Assembly: GCF_049808615.1 (NCBI RefSeq)
Contig: NZ_JBNCAN010000001.1
Coordinates: forward strand, 186,001-250,000
Direction: 5' to 3'
Length of the DNA stretch: 64,000 nt
From: Modicisalibacter sp049808615
Lineage (GTDB): Bacteria; Pseudomonadota; Gammaproteobacteria; Pseudomonadales; Halomonadaceae
Of the stretch, positions 37,517 to 47,247 are shown in pieces. A program made the position numbers and the translations under genes. Every line of letters starts with the position of its first letter. The stretch's first letter is position 1. The notes below the pieces were generated by a model. It made no database searches. It saw only the letters and a list, made by a program, of their open reading frames with translations, and was not told where the DNA came from.

Positions 37517-39802
37517 TCAGGAATAGCGCCGCCGCAACTCCCCTGCCGCCTCGACCATGTTGGCCAATGCCGGCTCGACCTCTGCCCAGCCTCGGGTCTT
37601 GAGGCCGCAATCCGGATTGACCCACAGGCGCTCCGCGGGCACCTTGTCCGCTGCCTTTTGCATCAGCGTCACTATCCAGCTTACCTCGGGAATATTCGGC
37701 GAGTGAATATCGTAGACCCCCGGGCCGATCTCGTTGGGATAGGCGAAATCCTCGAAGGCATCGAGCAGCTCCATGTCGGAACGCGAGGTCTCGATGGTAA
37801 TGACATCCGCATCCAGTGCCGCAATGGCATCGATGATGTCGTTGAACTCCGAGTAACACATATGGGTATGAATCTGCGTTTCGTCCCGGGCCACCGCCGC
37901 CGATAGCTTGAAGCAGGTCACCGCCCAGTCCAGATACGTCTGCCACTGTTCACGTTGCAGAGGCAACCCTTCGCGCAGTGCCGGCTCGTCGATCTGAATG
38001 ATGCCGATGCCGGCCGCTTCGAGATCCGCCACCTCATCGCGCAGCGCCAGGGCGATCTGTCGACAGGTCGCCTCACGTGACTGGTCGTCCCGTACGAAGG
38101 ACCACTGAAGAATCGTCACCGGTCCGGTCAGCATGCCCTTCATGGGTGCATCGGTCAGACTTTGCGCATATTCGCTCCAGCGCACGGTCATGGGCCGAGG
38201 CCGAGCGACATCGCCAAAGATGATCGGTGGTTTGACACAGCGCGATCCATAGCTCTGCACCCAACCGAAACGAGTGAAGGCAAAGCCATCGAGCAGTTCG
38301 CCGAAGTACTCGACCATGTCGTTACGCTCGGCTTCGCCATGCACCAGCACATCGAGCCCTAGCGCCTGCTGACGTTCAACGGCAAAAGCGATTTCCTCGC
38401 GCATCCGGGCTTCATAGGCCTCGAGCTCCAGAGTCCCGGCCTTGAAGGCGCGACGTGCGGCACGAATACCATCGGTCTGCGGGAAGGAGCCGATGGTGGT
38501 GGTGGGAAACAACGGCAGATCGAAGCGCTTCCGCTGCACCCTGGCACGCAGAGGGTAGGCATTGGTCCGCTCCGCGTCACTCTGGACAAGCGCCCCGAGA
38601 CGTTTCGCCACCGCCTTTTTATGAATACGCTTCGAATGACGACGCCCCTCCAGCGCAGTCGTCGCCTCCGCCAGGCGCTCCTCGTCCGCCGGAGTGCCGC
38701 GATCGTCGAGCAAGCGTGTCAGAAGGGCGACTTCGTCGAGCTTCTGTCGAGCAAACGCCAGCCAGCTCTTGAGCTCTGCGTCGAGTTCCGTTTCGCTTTC
38801 GAGATCCACCGGGACGTGCAGCAACGAACAGCTCGGTGCCAGCCATAGGCGATCACCCAGCCGGACCTTGGCATGAGCCAGCGTTTCGCGCAGTCCGGCC
38901 AGATCGGCGCGCCAGACATTGCGGCCGTCAATGGCGCCGACGGAGAGAATCTTGTAGGTTGGCAGACGATCGAGAACCCGCTCGAGTTGTCTGGGAGCGC
39001 GTACCGTATCGATGTGCAGCGCCTCGACGGGCAGGCCAACGGCCAGGGCCAGATTGTCACCAAGATCACCGAAGTAAGTCGCCAACAGCACCTTGACCGG
39101 CGCGGATTGCAGTCTGTTATAGGTGTGCTCCACGGCCTGTTGCCATGCCTGAGGAAGATCCTGCACCAGTGCAGGCTCATCGAGCTGCACCCACTCGACG
39201 CCTTGACTCGCCAGTCGCGACAGGATGTTGCCATAGACCTCGATCAACCCTTCGAGCAGCTCGAGACGGTCTAAGCCCGCATTCTTTTCCTTGCCCAGCC
39301 AAAGCCAGGTCACGGGGCCGAGCAAGGTGACCTTGACCGCATGACCGGCGCTCAGGGCTTCCTCGACTTCGTCGAACAATCGTTCGCTGGCGATCCGAAA
39401 GCGTTGCCCTTGATGAAGCTCAGGAACCAGGTAGTGATAGTTGGTATCGAAATACTTGGTCATCTCGCAGGCGGCCGCCGGCGTGCCACTGGGCGCGCGC
39501 CCCCGGGCCATGCGAAAGGTGGTATCGAGATCGACTTCATTTGCGTCGTGCTCGAAACGCGGCGGTACCGCGCCAATCAGTGCCGAGACGTTGAGCACCT
39601 GATCATAAAAGGCAAAATCGCCGACACTGACCAGATCGAGACCCGCATCGCGCTGAGCCTGCCAATGCCGCGCGCGCAATTCAGCACCGGTGGTTTCCAG
39701 AGCCGCCTGGTCGATCTCGCCCTTCCAATACGCTTCAACGGCCTGCTTGAGTTCACGCTTCGCGCCAATCCGCGGGTAACCTAAGGTGTGTGCCAGTGTC
39801 AT
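37517..39802 (-). CDS. metE: Cobalamin-independent methionine synthase MetE
   Basis: A 761-residue enzyme that transfers methyl from 5-methyl-THF-triglutamate to homocysteine. The N-terminal half begins LGYPRIGAKRELKQAVEAYW. The C-terminal catalytic half has FPTTTIGSFPQT, the zinc-ligand region HTHMCYSEFNDI (His and Cys) and VNPDCGLKTRGW (Cys), with a glutamate ligand before them. Length is standard. It is divergent from metR, whose product should activate it with homocysteine as coeffector. The gene appears intact. Confidence 0.97.
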   Translation of the reverse strand: MTLAHTLGYPRIGAKRELKQAVEAYWKGEIDQAALETTGAELRARHWQAQRDAGLDLVSVGDFAFYDQVLNVSALIGAVPPRFEHDANEVDLDTTFRMARGRAPSGTPAAACEMTKYFDTNYHYLVPELHQGQRFRIASERLFDEVEEALSAGHAVKVTLLGPVTWLWLGKEKNAGLDRLELLEGLIEVYGNILSRLASQGVEWVQLDEPALVQDLPQAWQQAVEHTYNRLQSAPVKVLLATYFGDLGDNLALAVGLPVEALHIDTVRAPRQLERVLDRLPTYKILSVGAIDGRNVWRADLAGLRETLAHAKVRLGDRLWLAPSCSLLHVPVDLESETELDAELKSWLAFARQKLDEVALLTRLLDDRGTPADEERLAEATTALEGRRHSKRIHKKAVAKRLGALVQSDAERTNAYPLRARVQRKRFDLPLFPTTTIGSFPQTDGIRAARRAFKAGTLELEAYEARMREEIAFAVERQQALGLDVLVHGEAERNDMVEYFGELLDGFAFTRFGWVQSYGSRCVKPPIIFGDVARPRPMTVRWSEYAQSLTDAPMKGMLTGPVTILQWSFVRDDQSREATCRQIALALRDEVADLEAAGIGIIQIDEPALREGLPLQREQWQTYLDWAVTCFKLSAAVARDETQIHTHMCYSEFNDIIDAIAALDADVITIETSRSDMELLDAFEDFAYPNEIGPGVYDIHSPNIPEVSWIVTLMQKAADKVPAERLWVNPDCGLKTRGWAEVEPALANMVEAAGELRRRYS

Positions 39803-39812
39803 CGTTATTCCT

Positions 39813-39931
39813 TGAAGAAATTAAACGGTAAGATCGGCGATCAATTTCGCCATATGCGTTGGACGCAGTGTCACTGGCGCTACGAAGTGAATCAAACTAA
39901 ATTATCTAATCATCAACGTGAATGGCTTTCA
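39813..39931. promoter_or_regulatory. MetR-binding region between metE and metR
   Basis: TGAATGGCTTTCA at 39919-39931 fits the MetR consensus TGAA-N5-TTCA perfectly and overlaps the metR translation start region, as expected for autorepression. TGAAGAAATTAAA near 39813 resembles a degenerate second site close to metE. Confidence 0.65.
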
Positions 39932-39935
39932 TGCA

Positions 39936-40850
39936 ATGCTCGAGCTTCGTCATCTTCGAACCTTAGTTGCCCTACGCGAAGCAGGCTCGCTGGTCGAGGC
40001 GGCCGAGCGGATACATCTGACCCAGTCGGCACTTTCGCACCAGATCAAGGACCTGGAAGAGCGTTTGAACACCCCCTTGTTTCTACGCAAGACCCGACCG
40101 GTCACCTTTACTCGGGCCGGCGTGCGATTACTGGAACTGGCCGAGCGAATACTTCCTCAGGTACGCATGGCGGAGAGGGATCTGGCACGTCTGGCCGGCG
40201 AGGAACAAGGCCGGCTACATATGGCCATCGAATGTCACAGCTGCTTTCAGTGGCTGATGCCGACCATCGATCATTTTCGCGATCACTGGCCCGAGGTCGA
40301 AGTCGACATTCCCAGCGGGCGCAGTTTCGACCCCTTGCCCGCCCTAGCCCGGGAGCAGCTCGACCTGGTGATCACCGCCGATCCCCAGCCCCTGACCGGT
40401 GTGCACTATGAACCGCTGTTCCGCTATGAAGGCTTGCTGGCGCTATCTCGTCAGCATGCGCTTGCCGACAAGCCTTTCGTGACCGCCGAGGAGCTGGCCG
40501 GGGAGACCCTGATCATCTATCCGGTGGAACATAGTCGGCTGGATGTCTTCACCCAGTTTCTCGAACCCGCCCAGGTGATGCCCAAGGAGATACGCACTGC
40601 GGAACTGACGGTCATGATGATGCAGCTGGTGGCCAGTGGGCGCGGCGTCTGTGCGCTTCCCAACTGGGCATTGACCGAATATCTGGAGCGCGGCTATGTG
40701 CGCGCCCTGACATTGGGAGAACAGGGCGTGTGGAGCACACTGTTCGCCGCGATTCGTGAAGAGCAGCGCGATCTGCCCTGGATGGAGGATTTTCTGCGCA
40801 CCGCTCGCGAGACCTCGTTTGCGGTGCTGGAAGGCATCAAGCCGGCGTAA
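39936..40850 (+). CDS. metR: LysR-type regulator MetR
   Basis: A 304-residue LysR-family regulator. The N-terminal helix-turn-helix is [19 protein letters not shown] and [20 protein letters not shown], almost as in E. coli MetR ([20 protein letters not shown]). The effector domain contains [13 protein letters not shown] and [16 protein letters not shown], also MetR-specific. ATG 39936 matches the family start; an ATG six codons upstream is less likely. Divergence from metE and the MetR-box in between support the assignment. Confidence 0.95.
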   Translation: [304 protein letters not shown]

Positions 40851-40864
40851 GAACAGTAAACGAA

Positions 40865-41296
40865 CTAGGGTCGGTACCATTCCAGCACTGTCTCATATCC
40901 CTTTTGTGGCAACTGTGGGTTGGGCTCGTCGGTGGAGAGCACCAGCCGATCGCCGACGAAACGGACCTGACGGGATAATCGGCTTCCCTCCCAGAGAGGG
41001 AGGCTGGCGATCTCGACCTCATGATGTACCACGTCCTTTTGCAAGGACCAGCCACCCCCATAGGCGAAGCCACTACGAAAATGCGCCGCCAGGCTAGCGT
41101 CACCATCGGGATCGAAGGGCGGTCGTTCATTGGCCACCACCTGCACTGCCATACGCCCAGGCAAGCCGTCCTCCAGCAGATAGAGAAGCTGTCCCCTGGC
41201 ATGCCCAAGAGGCGCCAGCTCACGGCCATCCGGCCAACGATAGACGAAGCTTACCAGCGACCAATGCCCACTCAATGCCTGTACCGTTATTGTCAT
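40865..41296 (-). CDS. Lipocalin-like domain protein
   Basis: A 143-residue soluble protein starting with LSGHWSLVSFVYRWPDGRE and GHARGQLLYLLEDG, the pattern of lipocalin-like (Lipocalin_5) proteins, which form a small beta barrel and may bind a hydrophobic ligand. AAGGACAATAACA precedes ATG 41294-41296. It is 38 nt downstream of the sensor kinase on the same strand and so may be in the two-component operon. Function is unknown. Confidence 0.75.
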   Translation of the reverse strand: MTITVQALSGHWSLVSFVYRWPDGRELAPLGHARGQLLYLLEDGLPGRMAVQVVANERPPFDPDGDASLAAHFRSGFAYGGGWSLQKDVVHHEVEIASLPLWEGSRLSRQVRFVGDRLVLSTDEPNPQLPQKGYETVLEWYRP

Positions 41297-41334
41297 TGTT
41301 ATTGTCCTTTAGTTGTCCAGAAGAACCCACCCAC

Positions 41335-42966
41335 TCAAACGGAAGCATCCTTAGCGGATTGTACCGACACCGGAAGCAATAGGCTAAAGCGTGCGCCGCC
41401 CAACTGCTGGCTTTCATCGACGATCACGCTGCCGCCATGCCACAGCATTACCTTCTGCACGATGGAGAGTCCAAGCCCATAGCCACCGGAGCGTCGGGCG
41501 CGACTGTTATCGAGACGGGCAAAGGGTTTGAAGATATCCATGCGATCACCTTCCGGCACCCCGGGCCCATCATCTTCTACATCCAGACGCACCGCACGGG
41601 CATCCTGGGTCAGACGAATCAATACCCGCGACTCGGCATGACGACAGGCGTTGGCCACGAGATTCTGCAACGCCCGTTGCAGATAACGCGGCTCGGCGAT
41701 GACCTCGATCTCCTCGCCCGGCGCCACCTCGATGCGTATGTCAGGGTGTAGCGAACTCAGTGCTTCCACCACCCGCTGAGCCATGGCACGACACTCAATG
41801 CTATCGGCATCGATGCTCACGCTGCTAGCGTTGTCGCTGCCCAAACGCGCATAAGTAAGAATCTCATCGATCAGTTGATCGAGTTCTTCGATATCGCCAT
41901 CGATGCCCTTCAATTGCCGGCGCACCGCCTCCTGTTCGGTCATGTCCTCGACCATTTGTGCCGCAAAACGAATGCGGGCCACTGGCGTGCGCAACTCATG
42001 GGACACGGCGCGAATCATCTCCTGCTGTGCGCGCAACAACGACTGCACCTGAGCCGCCATACCATTGAATGCCATGCCCAGACGGCCCATGAAATCGCTG
42101 CTTTCAACCTTGACCCGGGTATCCAGATAGCCACCTGCGATACGTGTCGCCGCCTTCTCGAGCCGGGTCATGCGGGTCTCGACGCCACGCACGATGAGAT
42201 AGATGGCGCCGGCCAACACGATCAACGACACCAGTACCAATCCCAGAGTCAGGATCAGCGGCATGGTGTCAAAGGCATAGACCGGCCCCACCTTCAGCCA
42301 GCGCAGTGAACCATCCACCGGCGATACCAGGCGAGCGTGCGCCGAGATCGAGCCTTTTTCGGCCATCCAGTGCAGCACGACATCGCCATTGGCCAGGCGG
42401 CCACGCTGGCGAGAATCGAGCATCTCCGGAGGAGACGAGGAAAGCGTGATGGGCAGCGACTGGTTATCGATCAACGCCTGCAGCGGCTGCTCTGGGTCCG
42501 CCATGGCTTCGAGCCAGTCACGCAAGGTATCGACCAGGCCACGCAGTTGTTGGCCCGAAAGCTGGGACAGGGTTACCTTCAGCAATAGCGGCTGTCCGGG
42601 CACCTGACGCCACAGGTTCCACGCATTGCCCGCATCGTCATACATCACCAGCGGTCGCCCATCCTCAAGACGCCGACGCTGGAAATAGCTGAACGTCTGT
42701 TCATCCCGGGAGTACAGCGATAGTTGCATGTCGAGGCGCTCGCCTTGACGCTGTAGCCACCTCTCCCGCTCCACCGGCTGCACTTCGCTCAACAGGGTCG
42801 TGAGCAGCGCCATGGGCGTATCCGCCAAGCGTTCGCGATAATATTCGCGCCGTACCTGATCGACCATCAGATAGCCCATCATTGCCAGGCCGAAGGTCAA
42901 TACCAAGGCCAGGAGCAGCGTGGCGTAGACACGTACGAAGGTACTGTCGGCCAGGGTACGACGCAT
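41335..42966 (-). CDS. Sensor histidine kinase, RstB-like
   Basis: A 543-residue membrane kinase. TM1 is about residues 11-34, a periplasmic region about 35-240, and TM2 about 241-265; then HAMP (RLEKAATRIAGGYLDTRV), HisKA with EMIRAVSHELRTPVARIRF, and HATPase with NLVANACRH, DDGPGV and GYGLGLSIVQ. Overall it follows E. coli RstB, which responds with RstA to low magnesium or acid. It lies 5 nt after the response regulator, so the two form an operon. The actual signal is not known. Confidence 0.88.
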   Translation of the reverse strand: MRRTLADSTFVRVYATLLLALVLTFGLAMMGYLMVDQVRREYYRERLADTPMALLTTLLSEVQPVERERWLQRQGERLDMQLSLYSRDEQTFSYFQRRRLEDGRPLVMYDDAGNAWNLWRQVPGQPLLLKVTLSQLSGQQLRGLVDTLRDWLEAMADPEQPLQALIDNQSLPITLSSSPPEMLDSRQRGRLANGDVVLHWMAEKGSISAHARLVSPVDGSLRWLKVGPVYAFDTMPLILTLGLVLVSLIVLAGAIYLIVRGVETRMTRLEKAATRIAGGYLDTRVKVESSDFMGRLGMAFNGMAAQVQSLLRAQQEMIRAVSHELRTPVARIRFAAQMVEDMTEQEAVRRQLKGIDGDIEELDQLIDEILTYARLGSDNASSVSIDADSIECRAMAQRVVEALSSLHPDIRIEVAPGEEIEVIAEPRYLQRALQNLVANACRHAESRVLIRLTQDARAVRLDVEDDGPGVPEGDRMDIFKPFARLDNSRARRSGGYGLGLSIVQKVMLWHGGSVIVDESQQLGGARFSLLLPVSVQSAKDASV

Positions 42967-42971
42967 GATGC

Positions 42972-43688
42972 TCAGACGTCCTTGACGAACAGATAGCCTT
43001 TGCTGCGAACCGTCTTGATGCGATGCGGCTGGTTGGGATCGTCACCGATCTTGGGACGAATACGCGATACCCGCACATCGATGGAACGATCCTGACCGTC
43101 GTACTTGATACCGCGCAACGCCGAGAATATTTCTTCTCGGGTCAGCACCCGGCCGGCGTTGTCGGCAAGCAGCCAGAGCAGATCGAACTCGGCGCTGGTC
43201 AGATCGATACGCTCGTTGCTGAGCCAGGCCTCCCGAGTGGCACTGTCGATCAGCAGATCGTTGAAGGTCAGCCGTGCAGCACCGCTATTGCTCTCGATCT
43301 GATCGCTACGACGCATCAAGGCCCGCATGCGCGCCAACAGCACTCGGGGTTGGACGGGTTTGGGCACGTAGTCGTCTGCCCCCATCTCCAGGCCCAGCAC
43401 TTGATCCATATCGTCGGTACGCGCCGTCAGCATCAAGATCGGGCCGGCATATTGAGGCCGGACGCGACGGCAGATCGACAGGCCATCTTCGCCGGGCAAC
43501 ATGAGATCGAGAATGACGATATCCGGCTCCAGTTCGAGGATGCGCTCGACGCCGTGCGCCCCATCGGCCTCGATGGCAACCCGAAACTCATTGGCCTCGA
43601 GATATTCGCGGGTCAGGTTGGCCAGGCGTTCGTCATCTTCGATGATCAGTACGAAGTCCTTCTGTTTGCTGTCCAAGCTGTCATCCAT
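42972..43688 (-). CDS. OmpR-family response regulator, RstA-like
   Basis: A 238-residue regulator. The receiver domain has the acidic pair in LIIEDDERLANL, the phospho-acceptor in DIVILDLMLPGEDG and the lysine in DDYVPKPVQP. The C-terminal winged helix contains LTSAEFDLLWLLADNAGRVLTREE-type sequence and RSIDVRVSRIRPKIGDDP, ending KTVRSKGYLFV. Similarity to RstA is strong (EADG, ALEMGA-like, RGIKYDGQDRSIDV). It is the first gene of the kinase operon; the promoter lies in 43689-43958. Confidence 0.92.
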   Translation of the reverse strand: MDDSLDSKQKDFVLIIEDDERLANLTREYLEANEFRVAIEADGAHGVERILELEPDIVILDLMLPGEDGLSICRRVRPQYAGPILMLTARTDDMDQVLGLEMGADDYVPKPVQPRVLLARMRALMRRSDQIESNSGAARLTFNDLLIDSATREAWLSNERIDLTSAEFDLLWLLADNAGRVLTREEIFSALRGIKYDGQDRSIDVRVSRIRPKIGDDPNQPHRIKTVRSKGYLFVKDV

Positions 43689-43922
43689 CCTATTCGTCTA
43701 AGTGATGTCGTGGCGTCGCGGGTATTTGAACCAATGCTACACCTTGCTACAGAGGGTTACGAGATAGTCACCCTCAACAATAGTGGATAGAGGCAAATGA
43801 TGCCTAAATTCCTACATATTGCGCTCGCAAGTCACCTCACACTTATTTACTGTTTTTCTAAGAATGACCTAACCCCGCGTTTTATCACGCAAGAGTGAAA
43901 CAACCCCCAGAAGAGACACAAG

Positions 43923-43931
43923 CTATCCACA
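43923..43931 (+). promoter_or_regulatory. DnaA-box-like site upstream of nrdA
   Basis: CTATCCACA differs from the consensus TTATCCACA by one base. DnaA boxes occur upstream of nrdAB in E. coli, so this may link nucleotide reduction to replication. A single 9-mer is weak evidence. Confidence 0.35.
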
Positions 43932-43958
43932 GGTTGTTCCCTTGCCGCCTGCTTTTTG

Positions 43959-44005
43959 ACACATTATCTTGTAGTCATGATAATCAAAAACACAATATGA
44001 TGTGT
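43959..44005 (+). promoter_or_regulatory. Tandem NrdR boxes upstream of nrdA
   Basis: ACACATTATCTTGTAG (43959-43974) and ACACAATATGATGTGT (43990-44005) are 31 bp apart, start to start, close to three helical turns, the spacing known for NrdR-regulated promoters. The second is the better palindrome. NrdR represses ribonucleotide reductase genes when ATP/dATP are plentiful. Apart from this and the site at 43923, the 43689-44132 gap (444 nt) shows no gene. Confidence 0.75.
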
Positions 44006-44132
44006 TTGCTAGCAAGTGAGCTCGATGCTGTCAAGACCCGATTACAAGGCTGTTCAGGGCACTGTCGAGCGTTTTCGAACCACCCCTTCGACTTATGATT
44101 TCCCCTACAACGCAGATCAGGGATCCGGCACC

Positions 44133-47030
44133 ATGGACACCACTACTCTCCCCCCCAATCAGGCTTCCGTGAATATAACGGCACCGCAACGGCTTCGCGT
44201 TATCAAACGCGGTGGCGACGTGGTCGCCTTCGACCCCAGCAAGATTTCGGTGGCCATGAGCAAGGCCTTCATTGCCGTCGAGGGCGACAATGCCGCCACC
44301 TCATCACGGGTTCGCGACTTCATTGCTCGCTCCACCGAGCAGATCGCCGAGGCCTTCCAGCGCCGCATGCCGGATGGTGGCACCCTGCACATCGAGGATA
44401 TTCAGGACCAGGTCGAACTGGCCCTGATGCGCGGCGGCGAACAAAAGGTCGCCCGCGCCTACGTGCTTTACCGTGAAGAACACGCCCGGGCGCGTCAGGC
44501 GGCCGGCGGCGACATCGCCAAGCCTCACCCGACTCTCAACGTCACTCTCGAGGATGGCAGCACGCGGCCGCTGGACCTGGGGCGTATCGAAATCCTGGTG
44601 CGCGATGCCTGCGAGGGCCTGGCCAATGTGGATGCCGACAAGATCGTCCACGACTCGCTGAAGAACCTCTATGACGGCGTTTCCCAGGATGGCGTGGCCA
44701 CGGCGCTGATGATGACCGCTCGGACGCTGGTGGAGAAGGACCCCAACTACACTTACGTCACCGCCCGGCTGTTGCAGGACAACCTGCGCCGTGAAGCACT
44801 GAGCTTTCTTGAGATCGCCGAGGAAGCCACCTTTGGCGATATGGCGGAACTCTACAAGCCGGCCTTCAAGGCCTATGTCGCCCGCGGCATCGAGTTCGAA
44901 CAGCTCGACCCGCGGCTGGCCGAGTTCGACCTCGAGCGCCTCGGCGATGCACTCGATCACACCCGGGACAACCAGTTCACCTATCTTGGCCTGCAGACGC
45001 TCTACGACCGCTACTTCATTCATCGCGACGACGTGCGCTACGAGCTGCCCCAGGTAATGTTCATGCGTGTCGCCATGGGTCTTTCGCTCAATGAGGACGA
45101 CCGCGAGGCGCGGACCATCGAGTTCTACGAACTGCTCTCCAGCTTCGACTACATGGCCTCCACGCCGACCCTGTTCAACGCCGGCACCCTGCGCAGCCAG
45201 CTCTCCAGCTGCTATCTGACCACGGTGCCGGACAATCTCGACGGCATCTACGGCGCCATCCGCGACAACGCCATGCTCTCCAAATGGGCCGGCGGGCTGG
45301 GCAACGACTGGACACCGGTACGCGCCCTGGGCTCCTACATCAAGGGCACCAACGGCAAGTCCCAGGGCGTGGTCCCCTTCCTCAAGGTGGTCAACGACAC
45401 CGCGGTGGCGGTCAATCAGGGCGGCAAGCGCAAGGGTGCGGTCTGTGCCTATCTCGAGACCTGGCACATGGACGTCGAGGAATTTCTCGAACTGCGTAAG
45501 AACACCGGTGACGACCGCCGCCGCACCCACGACATGAACTCCGCCAACTGGGTGCCGGATCTGTTCATGAAGCGGGTGTTCGACGACAAGGAGTGGACGC
45601 TGTTCTCGCCCTCCACCTGTCCGGATTTGCACGACCTGTACGGCGCCGCCTTCCAGAAGCGTTATGAAGAGTACGAGGCGATGACCTATACCGGTCAGCT
45701 CAAGCTCTACAAGCGAGTCAAGGCCAAGGACCTGTGGCGCAAGATGCTCTCGATGCTGTTCGAGACCGGCCATCCCTGGATCACCTTCAAGGACCCGTGC
45801 AACCTTCGCAGTCCGCAGCAGCACGCCGGCGTGGTGCACTCTTCCAATCTGTGCACCGAGATCACCCTGAACACCTCCGTCGACGAAATCGCGGTGTGCA
45901 ACCTGGGCTCCGTCAACCTGGCCCAGCATGTGATCGATGGCCGGCTCGACGGCGACAAGCTGAAGAAGACGGTGCGCACCGCCGTGCGCATGCTGGATAA
46001 TGTCATCGACATCAACTACTACGCGGTGCCCCAGGCCAAGAACTCCAACTTCAAGCATCGCCCGGTAGGGCTGGGCATCATGGGCTTTCAGGACGCGCTG
46101 TATGCGCAGGGCATCGCCTACGCCTCCGAGGAGGCAGTGAGCTTCGCCGACACCTCCATGGAGCTGGTCAGCTATCACGCCATCGAAGCCTCCAGCGATC
46201 TCGCCGCCGAGCGGGGCACGTACCAGAGCTTCGACGGCTCGCTATGGAGCCAGGGCGTATTGCCCATCGACTCCATCGAGAAACTCGTCCAGGAGCGCGG
46301 CGCCGATTACATCGAGGTCGACACCTCGACCACCCAAGACTGGGACCGTATCCGCGAGAAGGTCGCCAGCCAAGGCATGCGCAACTCCAACGTGATGGCG
46401 ATCGCCCCGACGGCGACGATCTCCAACATCTGCGGGGTCACTCAATCCATCGAACCGACCTATCAGAACCTGTTCGTGAAATCGAACCTGTCCGGCGAGT
46501 TCACCGTGGTCAACGCCCACATGGTCAACGACCTCAAGGAGCGCGGCCTGTGGGACGAAGTGATGATCAACGATCTCAAGTACTACGACGGCTCGGTGCA
46601 GCCCATCGATCGCGTGCCGGAAGATCTCAAGGCCCGCTACGCCAGCGCCTTCGAGGTCGAGCCCAAGTGGCTGGTCGAGGCCGCCTCGCGGCGCCAGAAG
46701 TGGATCGACCAGGCTCAGTCGCTGAACCTGTACATCGCCGGCGTCTCCGGCAAGAAGCTCGACGTGACCTATCGCATGGCCTGGTTCCGCGGCCTCAAGA
46801 CCACCTACTACCTGCGGGCGCTGGGGGCCACTGCGGTGGAGAAGTCCACCGTCGATCGTGGCCGGCACAACGCCGTCGGCGGCGCCACGCCGAGCGAGAC
46901 ACCGGCACCTGCCCCCCAGGCTCAGGAGCCGCGCGGCATCGAGGATTTCCTCACCGGCAAGGGTGGCAGCGGCTCCCGCGCTCCCTCGGCGGGCGAGATC
47001 GATGAATTGGGCTGCGAGGCCTGCCAGTAA
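44133..47030 (+). CDS. nrdA: Class Ia ribonucleoside-diphosphate reductase, alpha subunit
   Basis: A 965-residue catalytic subunit that reduces ribonucleotides to deoxyribonucleotides. The N terminus has an ATP-cone (RLRVIKRGGDVVAFDPSKI, near residue 20), the site of dATP inhibition. The barrel carries STPTLFNAGTLRSQLSSCYL (active-site cysteine), NLCTEITLNTS (Asn, Cys and Glu), and near the end FRGLKTTYYLR. The C terminus ends ELGCEACQ with the redox Cys pair. ATG 44133 is chosen on the family N terminus; an upstream in-frame start would run through the NrdR region. A spacer of 217 nt separates it from nrdB. Confidence 0.97.
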   Translation: MDTTTLPPNQASVNITAPQRLRVIKRGGDVVAFDPSKISVAMSKAFIAVEGDNAATSSRVRDFIARSTEQIAEAFQRRMPDGGTLHIEDIQDQVELALMRGGEQKVARAYVLYREEHARARQAAGGDIAKPHPTLNVTLEDGSTRPLDLGRIEILVRDACEGLANVDADKIVHDSLKNLYDGVSQDGVATALMMTARTLVEKDPNYTYVTARLLQDNLRREALSFLEIAEEATFGDMAELYKPAFKAYVARGIEFEQLDPRLAEFDLERLGDALDHTRDNQFTYLGLQTLYDRYFIHRDDVRYELPQVMFMRVAMGLSLNEDDREARTIEFYELLSSFDYMASTPTLFNAGTLRSQLSSCYLTTVPDNLDGIYGAIRDNAMLSKWAGGLGNDWTPVRALGSYIKGTNGKSQGVVPFLKVVNDTAVAVNQGGKRKGAVCAYLETWHMDVEEFLELRKNTGDDRRRTHDMNSANWVPDLFMKRVFDDKEWTLFSPSTCPDLHDLYGAAFQKRYEEYEAMTYTGQLKLYKRVKAKDLWRKMLSMLFETGHPWITFKDPCNLRSPQQHAGVVHSSNLCTEITLNTSVDEIAVCNLGSVNLAQHVIDGRLDGDKLKKTVRTAVRMLDNVIDINYYAVPQAKNSNFKHRPVGLGIMGFQDALYAQGIAYASEEAVSFADTSMELVSYHAIEASSDLAAERGTYQSFDGSLWSQGVLPIDSIEKLVQERGADYIEVDTSTTQDWDRIREKVASQGMRNSNVMAIAPTATISNICGVTQSIEPTYQNLFVKSNLSGEFTVVNAHMVNDLKERGLWDEVMINDLKYYDGSVQPIDRVPEDLKARYASAFEVEPKWLVEAASRRQKWIDQAQSLNLYIAGVSGKKLDVTYRMAWFRGLKTTYYLRALGATAVEKSTVDRGRHNAVGGATPSETPAPAPQAQEPRGIEDFLTGKGGSGSRAPSAGEIDELGCEACQ

Positions 47031-47101
47031 AACAACGGGGACGTGCTGCGCTCCAATCGAGCGGCGCCGGGGACAGTTCGTAGCGGAGGTCTTTTGCCAG
47101 G

Positions 47102-47129
47102 GCCGGAAAATGATCCATTCCATTCCGGC
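47102..47129 (+). other. Stem-loop between nrdA and nrdB
   Basis: GCCGGAAAATG and CATTCCGGC pair imperfectly around ATCCATTC. It lies midway in the nrdA-nrdB spacer (47031-47247) and could tune subunit ratio. No other feature is visible in the spacer, apart from the nrdB ribosome binding site (AGGAG near 47237). Confidence 0.35.
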
Positions 47130-47247
47130 ATTTCCGCCATCCATGGCGGTCAGAGAGCAAAAGTAGCGCCCAGGGAAGGGTTCACAGCGCCTCCGCGCAG
47201 GACTGTCGCCGGAATAGCCGCGAAGCAACTTTAACAGGAGTTTTTCA

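Noticed and set aside
44304..46178. 624-codon open frame on the minus strand across nrdA
   Set aside because: Antisense to a well-conserved gene in GC-rich DNA; no family resemblance and no ribosome binding site.
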